Shown here: positions 1 through 7,063 of the stretch, piece after piece
Layout of the letters: every line of letters begins with the position of its first letter
How positions within the stretch are numbered: position 1 is the first letter of the stretch
Assembly (NCBI GenBank): GCA_017353855.1
Contig: JAFMSA010000086.1
Span: forward strand, 1 to 10,909
DNA from: Alphaproteobacteria bacterium
Lineage (GTDB): Bacteria; Pseudomonadota; Alphaproteobacteria; ATCC43930; CGMCC-115725
DNA length: 10,909 nt
Direction of reading: 5' to 3'
The notes under the pieces: generated by a model
What the model saw: only the letters and a program-made list of their open reading frames with translations
Database searches by the model: none
Told to the model about the DNA's origin: nothing
Made by a program: the position numbers and the translations under genes

Positions 1-219
1 AAATCCGTCGGCGATATCGATTGGGCGGACAGCACAATCGAAGTTGCCGAGACGGCGGAGCAAGCGTTGGTGAATAAGACCGCGCGGGTCGTCGAGGAGG
101 TCGCCCTGAAGAAGATCGGCACCGATCATGTCGAGACGGTGCACGACAAAATTCGCCGTCAGCAGGTCGAGGTCGAGCGACTCGGCCCTGACGGAAGGCC
201 CAACCAACCCCGAGCCTAA
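1..219 (+). CDS. DUF2382 domain protein, C-terminal fragment
   Basis: The frame is open from the first base and stops with TAA at 217-219, giving the last 72 residues of a gene that begins outside the window. The segment TIEVAETAEQALVNKTARVV, followed by EEVALKKI, a short linker and ETVHDKIRRQQVEVE, follows the pattern of the DUF2382 domain (acidic strand, TAE, K.ARVVEEV, then a Thr/Glu-rich strand ending in VEVE). DUF2382 usually sits at the C-terminus of proteins with a PRC-barrel and is linked to stress responses, but its biochemical role is unknown. The tail after the domain (RLGPDGRPNQPRA) is short and polar. The next gene starts about 130 bases downstream on the same strand, so co-transcription is possible. 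The domain call is fairly firm; the rest of the protein cannot be seen. Confidence 0.78.
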   Translation, partial: KSVGDIDWADSTIEVAETAEQALVNKTARVVEEVALKKIGTDHVETVHDKIRRQQVEVERLGPDGRPNQPRA

Positions 220-261
220 ACCGACCTCAGGAAACGTTCGTCGATCCTGGACCGGAGGTGC

Positions 262-285
262 GCGGGCGGCGGGGGCCTCGCCCGC
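262..285 (+). terminator. GC-rich hairpin between two genes, possible terminator
   Basis: A perfect 7-bp stem, GCGGGCG at 262-268 and CGCCCGC at 279-285, encloses a 10-base loop in the gap after the DUF2382 gene. No T-run follows, so it is not a classical Rho-independent terminator. It could be a transcript 3'-end stabiliser or simply a GC-rich coincidence. Confidence 0.3.
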
Positions 286-346
286 AAACCGGTGGCCAAC
301 CGCAAAAAACGAACGCGGACAGCGTCCGCCCGATCGGAGAGAGCAG

Positions 347-1735
347 ATGCCTATGTTGGACAACGTGATCGAAGATATTGCGGGCCGGTTTAATCTCGGC
401 GCCAAGGCAGGCCCACTGGTGCGCGAAGTCGTGCAGCTGGTAACGGGCTCCCCCGGCGGGATCGGCGGATTCATCGACAGGTTCAAAGCGGCCGGCCTCG
501 GCTCGCAGGTCGCGTCATGGCTCGGCCGCACTGACGGAGCAGTGCCGACGGCGCCACAGGTCGAGCAGGCGCTCGGCAGCAATGTGCTCGGCGGCATAGC
601 AAACAGGCTCGGGCTCCCCAGCGGGCTCGTTGCTGCGGCAATCGGATATCTGACGCCGAAAGTGATCGGTCAGATGACCCCAGGCGGTGTAATCCCTTCC
701 GGCGTTGCCCCCTGGGTGTCCAGCTTTCTCGGACAGACACAGGCGATGCCCCGCCCGGTGGAGCAGGTTGCGCCGGTCGCGATGCACGTGCTCCGTGAGG
801 AGCCTCATCTCGGGCGGTGGCTCATTCCACTGCTGGCCGGGCTCGGCGTACTCGGACTGCTGTGGTATCTGCTGTCTGGCATCAACCCACCCTCGGTGGA
901 GCGGACCGCCACGGCCCCCGCCGCAGTGCCTGCGCCGGCGGCGGTCGCAACTGTCCCGGCGCACCTCGCGATCAATAACGATGAGGGTGTCATTACCTAT
1001 TCCGGCACCGTGCACGACGAAGCGACCCGGACCGCGGTTGTCGACTCGCTAAAGGCCGTCTTCGGCGCGTCTAAGGTCAAAGGCGATATTGCTATTGATG
1101 CCAATGCCGGGCCAGCCCGGTGGGTGGTCAATCTGCGGTCGGCGCTCGAGCATCTGAAGACCCCTGGCGTTCAAGCGGTGTTCGACGGCGACTCGCTAAA
1201 GGTTGGTGGGATGGTCGCAGATTCCGACCGCGACGGGATTCTCAACTCGCTGCGGCCGCTGTTCGGTACCAGTCTCGCGTTAGGCGCACTGAGCGACAGG
1301 GTGGGCGATCTCGTCGCCAACGCCACGAGCAGGACAGAGGGGGCGCTCTCTTCATTGCGTCCCGGGTTTTCCGCGACGGATGTCGTGAACGTACTCAACC
1401 AATCGATTATCAATTTTCCGTCAAACAGTGCGGACATCCCGGCGATCAGCAAGACGCTGCTGGATCGGGCTGCGGGGGCGATCAAACAACTACCGCAGGG
1501 CACGGTAATCGAGATTGCCGGCTACACAGACACCAACGGCGACCCGGCGTCGAACCTCCAGCTCTCGCAGCAGCGTGCCGAAGCCGTGAAAGCCGCTCTG
1601 GTGCAGGCCGGCGTGGATCCAGGCATGCTGGTGGCGAAGGGCTACGGCAACGCCAACCCGGTTGCGGCTAACGATACGCTGGAAGGCCGCTTGCGCAATC
1701 GTAGGATCGAGTACCGGGTAGCGAAATCGGCATAA
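347..1735 (+). CDS. YidB-like/BON-like/OmpA membrane-anchored peptidoglycan-binding protein
   Basis: A 462-residue protein. Residues 15-120 resemble the YidB/DUF937 family (GGIGGFIDRFKAAGLGSQVA, then VEQALGSNVLGGIA and a TPGG motif). One transmembrane helix lies at about 157-177. A Pro/Ala linker (187-205) follows, then two BON-like units (about 213-240 and 282-307), then an OmpA C-terminal domain (about 347-462). In the OmpA domain GYTDTNGD and LSQQRAEAV place Asp395 and Arg410 fifteen residues apart, as in the diaminopimelate-binding pair of OmpA. The likely role is tethering the inner membrane to peptidoglycan, with the OmpA part in the periplasm. The order helix-BON-OmpA recalls mycobacterial ArfA. 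The ATG at 347 is preferred because GGAGAG (336-341) sits just before it; ATG 353 is an alternative. The frame stays open back to 128, but that stretch overlaps the DUF2382 gene and reads as low-complexity Arg/Ser sequence. Confidence 0.88.
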   Translation: MPMLDNVIEDIAGRFNLGAKAGPLVREVVQLVTGSPGGIGGFIDRFKAAGLGSQVASWLGRTDGAVPTAPQVEQALGSNVLGGIANRLGLPSGLVAAAIGYLTPKVIGQMTPGGVIPSGVAPWVSSFLGQTQAMPRPVEQVAPVAMHVLREEPHLGRWLIPLLAGLGVLGLLWYLLSGINPPSVERTATAPAAVPAPAAVATVPAHLAINNDEGVITYSGTVHDEATRTAVVDSLKAVFGASKVKGDIAIDANAGPARWVVNLRSALEHLKTPGVQAVFDGDSLKVGGMVADSDRDGILNSLRPLFGTSLALGALSDRVGDLVANATSRTEGALSSLRPGFSATDVVNVLNQSIINFPSNSADIPAISKTLLDRAAGAIKQLPQGTVIEIAGYTDTNGDPASNLQLSQQRAEAVKAALVQAGVDPGMLVAKGYGNANPVAANDTLEGRLRNRRIEYRVAKSA

Positions 1736-1857
1736 CCCACCGTCAATGGGACACGATCGTGCTGCACTTCGGAGCGGTCCCGGCAATACGTCTCCAGAGT
1801 CCGCCCTACCCTCCGTCCGGCTCACTGAATTACATTGCGAGATGATAGGAGTTCGCC

Positions 1858-3009
1858 ATGTCGTACATTGATTACGGGCATGCCCAAGCCGCCGCTGGGA
1901 CGCCAGCGGGATGGACACCATCGGGATGGCGGCGTTCCCACAGCCGCATCTCCTGGGGCGCGGTCATCGCTGGCGCGATCGTAGCCGCCGCGTCGATGCT
2001 TCTGCTCAGCTTTCTCGGGATCGCGATTGGCGCCGGCGGGCTCCGGTTAACCCAAACCGGCGCTGCCGAACTGAGAACCTACGGGCTCGGCGCCGGGATC
2101 TGGACCGCCATCAACCTGATCCTGTCGATGGCGTTCGGCGGTTACATCGCGGCCCGCCTGTCCGGAACCCACAGCCATCTCGACGGCGAATTGCATGGGA
2201 TCACGGTGTGGGCTCTTGCCACACTGTTGGCGACGCTGTTGCTGGCCCAACTGGCCAGCTTGGCCCTCGGGACCGCGACGGAACGCACGGGTGTCGCCGG
2301 CAGCCTGAGGCAGCAGGCGACCCCGCAGGCGCTCGTCGATCGGCTGCAAGAATCGCTGACCTCCAACGGCGACCCGACGCAGATGTCCCACGATCAGATC
2401 AGGAACGAGATGACGGCGCTGACCGAGCGACTGTTGCTGAACGGCAATCTCGGTGACCAGGACCGCGATCGGCTGACCGCTCTCACGGCAGCTCAAGCCA
2501 GCATTACCAGGGAGGAGGCAGCGCAGCGTGTGGCGCGCATGGAGCAGCGTGCGAAGGCCGCGTTGGCCGAGGCGCGCAGTGCGGGCGACACCGCGGCGGG
2601 CAGTGCGTCGACCGGCTCCAAGGCGATCTTTGCCTCACTGCTGCTCGGATTGGGAGCGGCAATGCTCGGCGCCTGGTTCGGCACGCGGCACGCGCGGGTT
2701 GTGACCCCGGCCCCGGTGCACGAGCCCGTGGTGCGCCACGAGCACACGCACACGACGGCTTACGTACCCCAGGCGACGCCGCCGTACGAGCCCACCCATG
2801 ATTCGGCCGTTCACGTCTATGACGACAATAGCCGCCCGGTGCCGTCGTATCTCCGGGATGTCAAGTTCCCGGCGACCAAGCAAGAATTGCTGCGGCTGGC
2901 GAGGGGGAGCAATGACGAACCCGCGGTGCTGCGGAGACTCGAGCAGGTTCCCGACCGCAGTTATGGCAGCCTGAACGACCTCTTGTCGGAACTCGTCGCT
3001 ACAGCATGA
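1858..3009 (+). CDS. Membrane protein (PhnA-like annotation type) with C-terminal DUF2795 domain
   Basis: A 383-residue protein. Hydrophobic helices lie at about 32-59, 78-98, 114-138 and 256-275. The first begins with RISWGAVIAGAIVAA, typical of a widespread family of alphaproteobacterial membrane proteins often labelled PhnA-like without experimental basis. Between helices 3 and 4 is a charged, probably helical or coiled-coil stretch (160-245, rich in Gln, Arg, Glu). After helix 4 comes a His/Pro-rich linker (281-315, including VVRHEHTHTT). The C-terminus from 329 (SYLRDVKFPATKQELLRLAR through LEQVPDRSYGSLNDLLSEL) matches DUF2795, a small domain of about 50 residues with a conserved 'P..K.eLl..A' and 'LP.r.Y.s..dl' pattern. 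AGGAG at 1848-1851 lies 6 bases before the ATG. No enzymatic motif is visible and the function is unknown. It follows the OmpA-type gene after 122 bases and may share its transcript. Confidence 0.82.
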   Translation: MSYIDYGHAQAAAGTPAGWTPSGWRRSHSRISWGAVIAGAIVAAASMLLLSFLGIAIGAGGLRLTQTGAAELRTYGLGAGIWTAINLILSMAFGGYIAARLSGTHSHLDGELHGITVWALATLLATLLLAQLASLALGTATERTGVAGSLRQQATPQALVDRLQESLTSNGDPTQMSHDQIRNEMTALTERLLLNGNLGDQDRDRLTALTAAQASITREEAAQRVARMEQRAKAALAEARSAGDTAAGSASTGSKAIFASLLLGLGAAMLGAWFGTRHARVVTPAPVHEPVVRHEHTHTTAYVPQATPPYEPTHDSAVHVYDDNSRPVPSYLRDVKFPATKQELLRLARGSNDEPAVLRRLEQVPDRSYGSLNDLLSELVATA

Positions 3010-3089
3010 CGAGAAGCCGTTCGCAGCGAGAGCTGTGTGCCCGCTGATGGACTGCGGCCATCCGGTGGCCGGGTTGGCCGACCGAGGGT

Positions 3090-3647
3090 ATGCAGAGGTG
3101 GAGAGCCTCCCGCGAAGCTGCGGTTGTGGTTGCGGTGTGCAGTGACAGGATGGCCTTAGAGTTCGGCGAGGCGCGTGGTGGCTATCAGCTGTCGGGAGAA
3201 GAGTTTTGCTCCTGGCAACGCGGCTTCGAGGCGTACGGCGACGGTTTGCGCGCAACCCACGTTCGGAATCCCGGGCCTCGTCCTTCTTGGCCGGCCAAGC
3301 CAGTCCCGGCTGCTCCGGAAGTTAATCTCGGTAGTCCGGCATGCGTGTGGGGACTTAGGGTCGAGTTGCGGCATCTCGGCAAGGATCTGGAGTTAGGACT
3401 GCAGATCGCTGCAATCCCGCGGCTCAGGCTCGTCGATCCTATTCACCGCGACGCGCGCATGCGGAGCGTGACGATGGCGATGCCCGACTGGTTGAGTCCC
3501 TGGCTCAACCAGTCGCCGGCTGAACAGCTGGCACCAGTTACCTCCGGCTTTTTTAGCCGGTATCACTGTCGTGCTGGGCGGGGCGACCGTCAGCAGACAA
3601 AGGAGAACCCGCGTAGACAAACCCGAACACCCCGAAGATGCGGATGA
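3090..3647 (+). CDS. Diverged DUF1153 (SciP-like) reading frame, possibly decayed
   Basis: The first 60 or so residues resemble DUF1153, the helix-turn-helix family that includes the CtrA inhibitor SciP. QRW..SREAAVVVAV corresponds to the family's RWV.RRKAEVVAAV, and YQLSGEEFCSWQRGFEAYGD followed by GLRATHVR corresponds to the family's YtLtvdEFlSWq and GLRtTRlq segments. Family members are about 90 residues long and end soon after this point. Here the frame runs on for a further 125 residues of Arg/Pro-rich sequence with no recognisable domain, spanning a strong inverted repeat. The start has a poor ribosome site (GAGGG only one base before ATG), and no other start codon lies between the preceding in-frame stop (3045-3047) and 3090. 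I see a real family signature, but the poor start and foreign tail suggest a degrading paralogue. A functional DNA-binding protein is possible only if the tail is tolerated. Confidence 0.42.
   Translation: MQRWRASREAAVVVAVCSDRMALEFGEARGGYQLSGEEFCSWQRGFEAYGDGLRATHVRNPGPRPSWPAKPVPAAPEVNLGSPACVWGLRVELRHLGKDLELGLQIAAIPRLRLVDPIHRDARMRSVTMAMPDWLSPWLNQSPAEQLAPVTSGFFSRYHCRAGRGDRQQTKENPRRQTRTPRRCG
3485..3515. repeat. 12-bp perfect inverted repeat with 7-base loop
   Basis: CGACTGGTTGAG (3485-3496) and CTCAACCAGTCG (3504-3515) are exact reverse complements separated by TCCCTGG. A second, smaller hairpin with a T-rich loop (CCGGCT at 3544-3549, AGCCGG at 3555-3560) follows 28 bases later. There is no gene-end T-run directly after the larger stem. 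It could be a transcript terminator-like structure, a protein-binding site or the relic of a mobile element. Confidence 0.6.
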
Positions 3648-4219
3648 TCAGCTCGTTGACTGGTTCATTGCGGTGAAGCAGCCGACACATCAGCGGACGG
3701 ACGAGAACGATGCCGAAAGGGTGCGGGGGCGATGCAGTGGTTCGCCGTCTGCGATCGGTGATGTCGTACCAGCTCGAGTTGGTCACGATCATCGCTCGCG
3801 TGAATTCGCATGTTCAGGATCTCGCGGGGCCGGAAGGCCGTCGCGTAAGTGCCGGCGGACAGGGTACTTGGATCCAGGGCCCCCTCGCGGCTGCTACTCG
3901 GGTGGAGCAACGAGAAGCGCCGTAGGGCTGACGGCCGACGCCATCACCTCGGCGCTCCGGGCGCGGGATCATGACGGGGATTGCGCGCAGTCACGGATGT
4001 GGCCGCACCACGCGAGCTCCATCCGGCGCTCGCCAAGCTGAAGCTGAGCGAGATGATCTGTGACGGACTGATGGCGCTTCTGCATCCCGCCGGCGAGGAG
4101 TACAGGGCGTTGGGGCTATTGGAATTAGGGTCGCACTCGCGTACCCGATCAGGATCGCCCCGATGGTCGAGCATGAATAGGCCGACGACCGTATATGATC
4201 AAACTCGTAGTAAGCGGAT
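3648..4219. other. About 570 bases with no supportable gene
   Basis: Short open frames exist on both strands, but none has a convincing ribosome site, recognisable motif or sustained protein-like composition. The base composition is close to that of the neighbouring genes until about 4190, where it becomes more AT-rich. A TATGAT at 4194-4199 could be a -10 box for the gene starting at 4220, but no good -35 box sits at the right distance. The stretch may be old coding sequence decayed past recognition. Confidence 0.4.
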
Positions 4220-4699
4220 ATGTCGCGCAAATTTGCAATAGCGCTATTCATCCTTACCGTCCATACGGCGCATGCGCCGGCGGAAGGAATAACGGGTCAC
4301 AATGTAGTCGTCTTACTTCGCCTCATCGGGAACGGAGCGCTCGTTCCACAGATGCGATCGTGCCTCGCCTCGAAGCTGTTGCAAATGCCTGATATCGAGG
4401 TTGCCCTCGCGCCGAGGAGCGGTGTGCGCTTCGTTGTCGATGTCATCGTCGCGAAAGCCGCTGCGCGGAAAGTCTCTGCCAGTCTGGTGGTTGCGGAGAC
4501 CTTTCCAATCGAGCAATTTCGTCCACGCTTCAAGGAGGGTGAAGACAGCGATGCCTTGATAGCCAGCATCGACTATTATACATTGCTGCGGCTGCACGAA
4601 GTCATGGCAGATCGGTCGCGTCAGACCCTTTGTGCTCGCATCGCCGCTGAGATTGGCGATAAGGTATTGTCGAAGGAATATACCGAGCGGAATGACTGA
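4220..4699 (+). CDS. Small secreted protein of unknown function
   Basis: A 159-residue protein that I do not recognise as a named family. Residues 1-21 form a signal peptide (positively charged MSRK, hydrophobic FAIALFILTV, then an Ala-rich cleavage region near AHAPA-E). The mature part has a mixed alpha/beta character: a strand-like segment VRFVVDVIVAKAA (69-81), a second SASLVVAETFPIEQF (86-100), a charged turn KEGEDSDA, then helices containing YYTLLRLHEVMA. Two cysteines (48 and 138) lie outside the signal and could form a disulfide if the protein is periplasmic. Protein-like composition throughout and a clean stop support a real gene. The ribosome site is weak. The gene is isolated between non-coding stretches and is more AT-rich than the blocks on either side, which may point to transfer or relaxed selection. 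Confidence 0.72.
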   Translation: MSRKFAIALFILTVHTAHAPAEGITGHNVVVLLRLIGNGALVPQMRSCLASKLLQMPDIEVALAPRSGVRFVVDVIVAKAAARKVSASLVVAETFPIEQFRPRFKEGEDSDALIASIDYYTLLRLHEVMADRSRQTLCARIAAEIGDKVLSKEYTERND

Positions 4700-4951
4700 T
4701 AGATAACTTTCGGCTACCCGCTAAGGCGAATGAGCAGGAACTTTTGTAACCTCTGAGCACTCAGTGGTGGCCTGCTATCGCGCGCCAGGACGGCGGGTTT
4801 CCGGCCTTTGTGTCGGTTGAGCAGCAGCAAGTGGGGAACGGCGCGACTATAGTCATGTGGAGCCCGAGGTAGCATCGGGCAACTCAGATGGCCGACCTCG
4901 GCCAAAAGCCGGTTCCAATGTTAACCATATTCCTGTATATCAGATGCCCAA

Positions 4952-4968
4952 GGTAAACAAGGTTTACC
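4952..4968. promoter_or_regulatory. 7-3-7 palindrome, operator-like, upstream of araC-type gene
   Basis: GGTAAAC (4952-4958) and GTTTACC (4962-4968) are perfect inverted arms around AAG. The site is in an AT-rich stretch (from about 4918) with TATATC at 4936-4941, about 120 bases before the regulator's likely ATG. Its form suits a dimeric repressor. AraC proteins more often bind direct repeats, so the binding factor may be another protein. Operator function is inferred from symmetry and position only. Confidence 0.4.
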
Positions 4969-5088
4969 CCCCTAACGAGTAGCGGCGTTTTGTCACGCCG
5001 AGACGGCTTTAGCTCGGTCGTTCGCGTATACGGAATGACACTGGGGGTGGGTGTCTCCTCCGATTATGTGAGCCAGAAGGATGGAGGC

Positions 5089-6000
5089 ATGACGGAGCCC
5101 ACGCTATATCCGATCAGCGAACTGGCCGCAGCGGCAAGCGTCAGGGCCGTCGGTTCGGATAGCACGCGCTGGAGTTGTCCGCGTGTCCGGATCGAGAAAA
5201 GACGAAACTGGGGCTCGATGTCTGTTGCTGTCGTAAGCCGAGCGGCAGGTGAGACGACTTGCCGGAGCGATCACTATCGGCTGACGTATTTTTTGACAGA
5301 TTTTCAAGGGACTATTCAAGACGACGAGAGGCCAGAATGGAATTGTGAACTATTGCGCGGAAATTTCATGTTTTGTCCGCCTGATACCACTTTACGATGC
5401 AATTTAACAGCTGGCCGGTATATAGAGATACTACAAACTCGAGATATTTACGCCGATCTCGCCTCGGAATTGGTACGGGGAGGTCTCATCTGTCTCGCGC
5501 CGCGCTACGATCTCTGCGACCCGCTGATCTCGCGGCTCGCATCGACCATTGCCGATGAGATCGAAGGGGGGGTGCTAGACCGTATTCTCGCCGATGCTCT
5601 CAGTACGGCGCTCGCACTGCAGATTATGCGCATCTGCGGTGATCCGTCGGAGATCGGACTGGCAATTGCGAACGGGCTATCTCCCGGGCGAGTGCAACGG
5701 GTGCGCGACTATATAGAGGCGCATCTTGACAATGCGCTGACATTGAGCGAAATGGCCGAGGTAGCCTGTCTGAGCCCTTACCATTTCAGCCGCTCGTTCA
5801 AGCGAGCGACAGGCGTTGGGGTACACCGTTATGTTATCCAGCGCCGCATCGAGCGGGCGAAGGCTTTGCTGCGCCGGACCAATCAGCCACTTGCCGGGAT
5901 TGCACGGGAGACCGGTTTCGCCGACCAGAGCCATCTGACTTCCGTCTTTCACCGCGAGACCGGGGTTACACCCGGTCAGTTTCGTGCTGCGGCTTTATAG
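5089..6000 (+). CDS. AraC-family transcriptional regulator
   Basis: A 303-residue protein with the usual AraC plan: a sensory N-terminal half of about 200 residues and two helix-turn-helix units at the C-terminus. The first unit is LTLSEMAEVACLSPYHFSRS (about 217-236, followed by FKRATG). The second runs from LAGIARETGFADQSHLTSVF (about 268-287) into HRETGVTPGQFR, carrying the conserved GFaDQSHLt.vF and G.TP..FR signatures of the XylS/AraC DNA-binding domain. The N-terminal domain is of unknown ligand specificity. The ATG at 5089 is preferred: AGAAGG (5075-5080) is 8 bases ahead and the resulting N-terminus MTEPTLYPISEL looks natural. The frame continues upstream to a TTG at 4990, and ATG 5035 is another option. 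No target gene is obvious: the upstream neighbour is the secreted orphan and the downstream 430 bases are empty. A broken paralogue lies further downstream. Confidence 0.9.
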   Translation: MTEPTLYPISELAAAASVRAVGSDSTRWSCPRVRIEKRRNWGSMSVAVVSRAAGETTCRSDHYRLTYFLTDFQGTIQDDERPEWNCELLRGNFMFCPPDTTLRCNLTAGRYIEILQTRDIYADLASELVRGGLICLAPRYDLCDPLISRLASTIADEIEGGVLDRILADALSTALALQIMRICGDPSEIGLAIANGLSPGRVQRVRDYIEAHLDNALTLSEMAEVACLSPYHFSRSFKRATGVGVHRYVIQRRIERAKALLRRTNQPLAGIARETGFADQSHLTSVFHRETGVTPGQFRAAAL

Positions 6001-6440
6001 CCGGTTTCGCTTCGCCCCTGGCTTTCGGACGGACGCCGACCTGGCCACGTCGCGTCGTGTGGCGCGTCCTCGACAAGATTAGTGCTTTGCAGGTTCCCGA
6101 GCTCAAGCCGGATCCATCAAGAAGACCAAATCTTATCGCCTCTGTGACGCCTCGGATCAGAGTGTCCGAGCTCGTACACTGCGCAGTGGTGTGGGACAGA
6201 CGGACAGGTCGGGGCAAAACCTTTCAATTCAAATGAGGGGTCTGGCAGGCATTCCCAGAATGCGCCAATTAAACCTTCTTGCAGGATTGCCTTTTAAATC
6301 GTTGCGGAATTGCCTGCCTGACGCAGCGCAAATCCTTATTCTGATCGGCTCAGGATAATTGCGACGCAAAGCGAAGCGACCACGGGCCGGCTCGGCAATA
6401 CCGGCTGCGATGTAGGACATTGACTTTCGACCACGCGGCA
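6001..6440. other. About 440 bases with no supportable gene
   Basis: No open frame here has a ribosome site plus protein-like composition. A 41-codon frame at 6233-6358 begins MRGLAGIPRM but has no ribosome site. The AT-rich part around 6220-6360 could hold regulatory DNA. No convincing terminator follows the regulator gene. Confidence 0.4.
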
Positions 6441-6447
6441 GAAAGTT

Positions 6448-6611
6448 ATGGAGCGACCTGCCGAATGGTCACTATACCAGATCCTGCAGCATCCCGAGAG
6501 CTACGCCGATTGCGCCTCCGGAAGAATACGCGGCGGTGCAGTACATTGCGAGCCACAGACACTTTTGACGATCCACTCCTTTCGGAGATGGTGATTATCT
6601 TCGCCAACTCT
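6448..6611 (+). pseudogene. Remnant of AraC-family gene, N-terminal-domain part
   Basis: Reading + from 6448, the segment LYQILQHPESYADCASGRIR followed by GGAVHC aligns with residues 111-135 of the intact AraC protein (YIEILQTRDIYADLASELVR then GGLICL). After a frame change near 6545-6558 the next segment, DTFDDPLLSEMVIIFA (from 6558), aligns with YDLCDPLISRLASTIA (140-155). The first frame ends at a TGA at 6592-6594. The similarity stops abruptly near 6611. The downstream half of the same kind of gene is found nearby on the opposite strand, beginning at the matching residue. This is a dead gene fragment, not a functional product. Confidence 0.6.
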
Positions 6612-6639
6612 TGTCCGATCAAGCCACCGCCGAGAAAGC

Positions 6640-7061
6640 GGCGGGTGTTGCGCCGTTCCCAGCTCGCAGCGGAATATCGATTTCAGATGGCTCTGGTCGG
6701 CAAATCCTCCTGTGCAACCCAGGCTAGAGGCGGATTGACGTGACGCATCAACATCTTCGGCCCTCGAGCCGGCGTTGCATGGGTGTAGCGGTGAAGTCCA
6801 ACCTCGACGGGCTGCCTGAAAGAGCGCCTGAAGTGATAACGGCTCAGGCAGGCGACGCCGACCAGTACGGGCAATGTCAAAGATCGTTTCATGAAACGGC
6901 GCTCGCTACGGCCGCTCACAGGACAGCCCGTTTGGTGGGCGCGAGCTCGATCGGCCGCCGATCGGCAAACGGCTAGTGATCTATGCTGCGAGAGTGGTAT
7001 TCAGCGTATCCGCGAGGAGGATATCGATGAATCCAGCAGCGAGCTCGTGAACACAACGCGC
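6640..7061 (-). pseudogene. Remnant of AraC-family gene, DNA-binding half, inverted
   Basis: Read on the minus strand from 7061 downward, HELAAGFIDILLADTLNTTL aligns with residues 155 onward of the intact AraC protein (ADEIEGGVLDRILADALSTA). It then meets an in-frame TAG at 6983-6981. NGLSCERP aligns with NGLSPGRV near residue 195 and runs into a second TAG at 6908-6906. LPVLVGVACLSRYHFRRSFR and following residues to about MRHVNPPLAWVAQE align with the first helix-turn-helix and linker. After a further frame change, GFADQSHLKSIFRCELG aligns with the second helix-turn-helix. At least two stops and two frame changes show it is non-functional. It supplies the portion missing from the + strand fragment at 6448-6611, so both probably derive from one gene. 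Confidence 0.68.
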
Positions 7062-7063
7062 CT

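Noticed and set aside
128..346. In-frame upstream extension of the OmpA-type gene
   Set aside because: It overlaps the DUF2382 coding end, is Arg/Ser/Pro-rich without domain character, and a good ribosome site precedes the ATG at 347.
1752..1761. CACGATCGTG palindrome between the OmpA-type gene and the next gene
   Set aside because: Ten-base palindromes of this kind are common in GC-rich DNA, and nothing around it suggests an operator or terminator.
4714..4905. 63-codon minus-strand frame
   Set aside because: No family similarity and no ribosome site; probably chance.
4983..5000. CGGCG/CGCCG hairpin upstream of the AraC gene
   Set aside because: Only five base pairs with an eight-base loop; too weak to call.
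4990..5088. TTG-initiated extension of the AraC protein
   Set aside because: Non-ATG start without a ribosome site; 33 extra residues with no AraC similarity; the ATG at 5089 has a better site and gives the usual length.
6233..6358. 41-codon frame in the gap after the AraC gene
   Set aside because: No ribosome site and no recognisable sequence.
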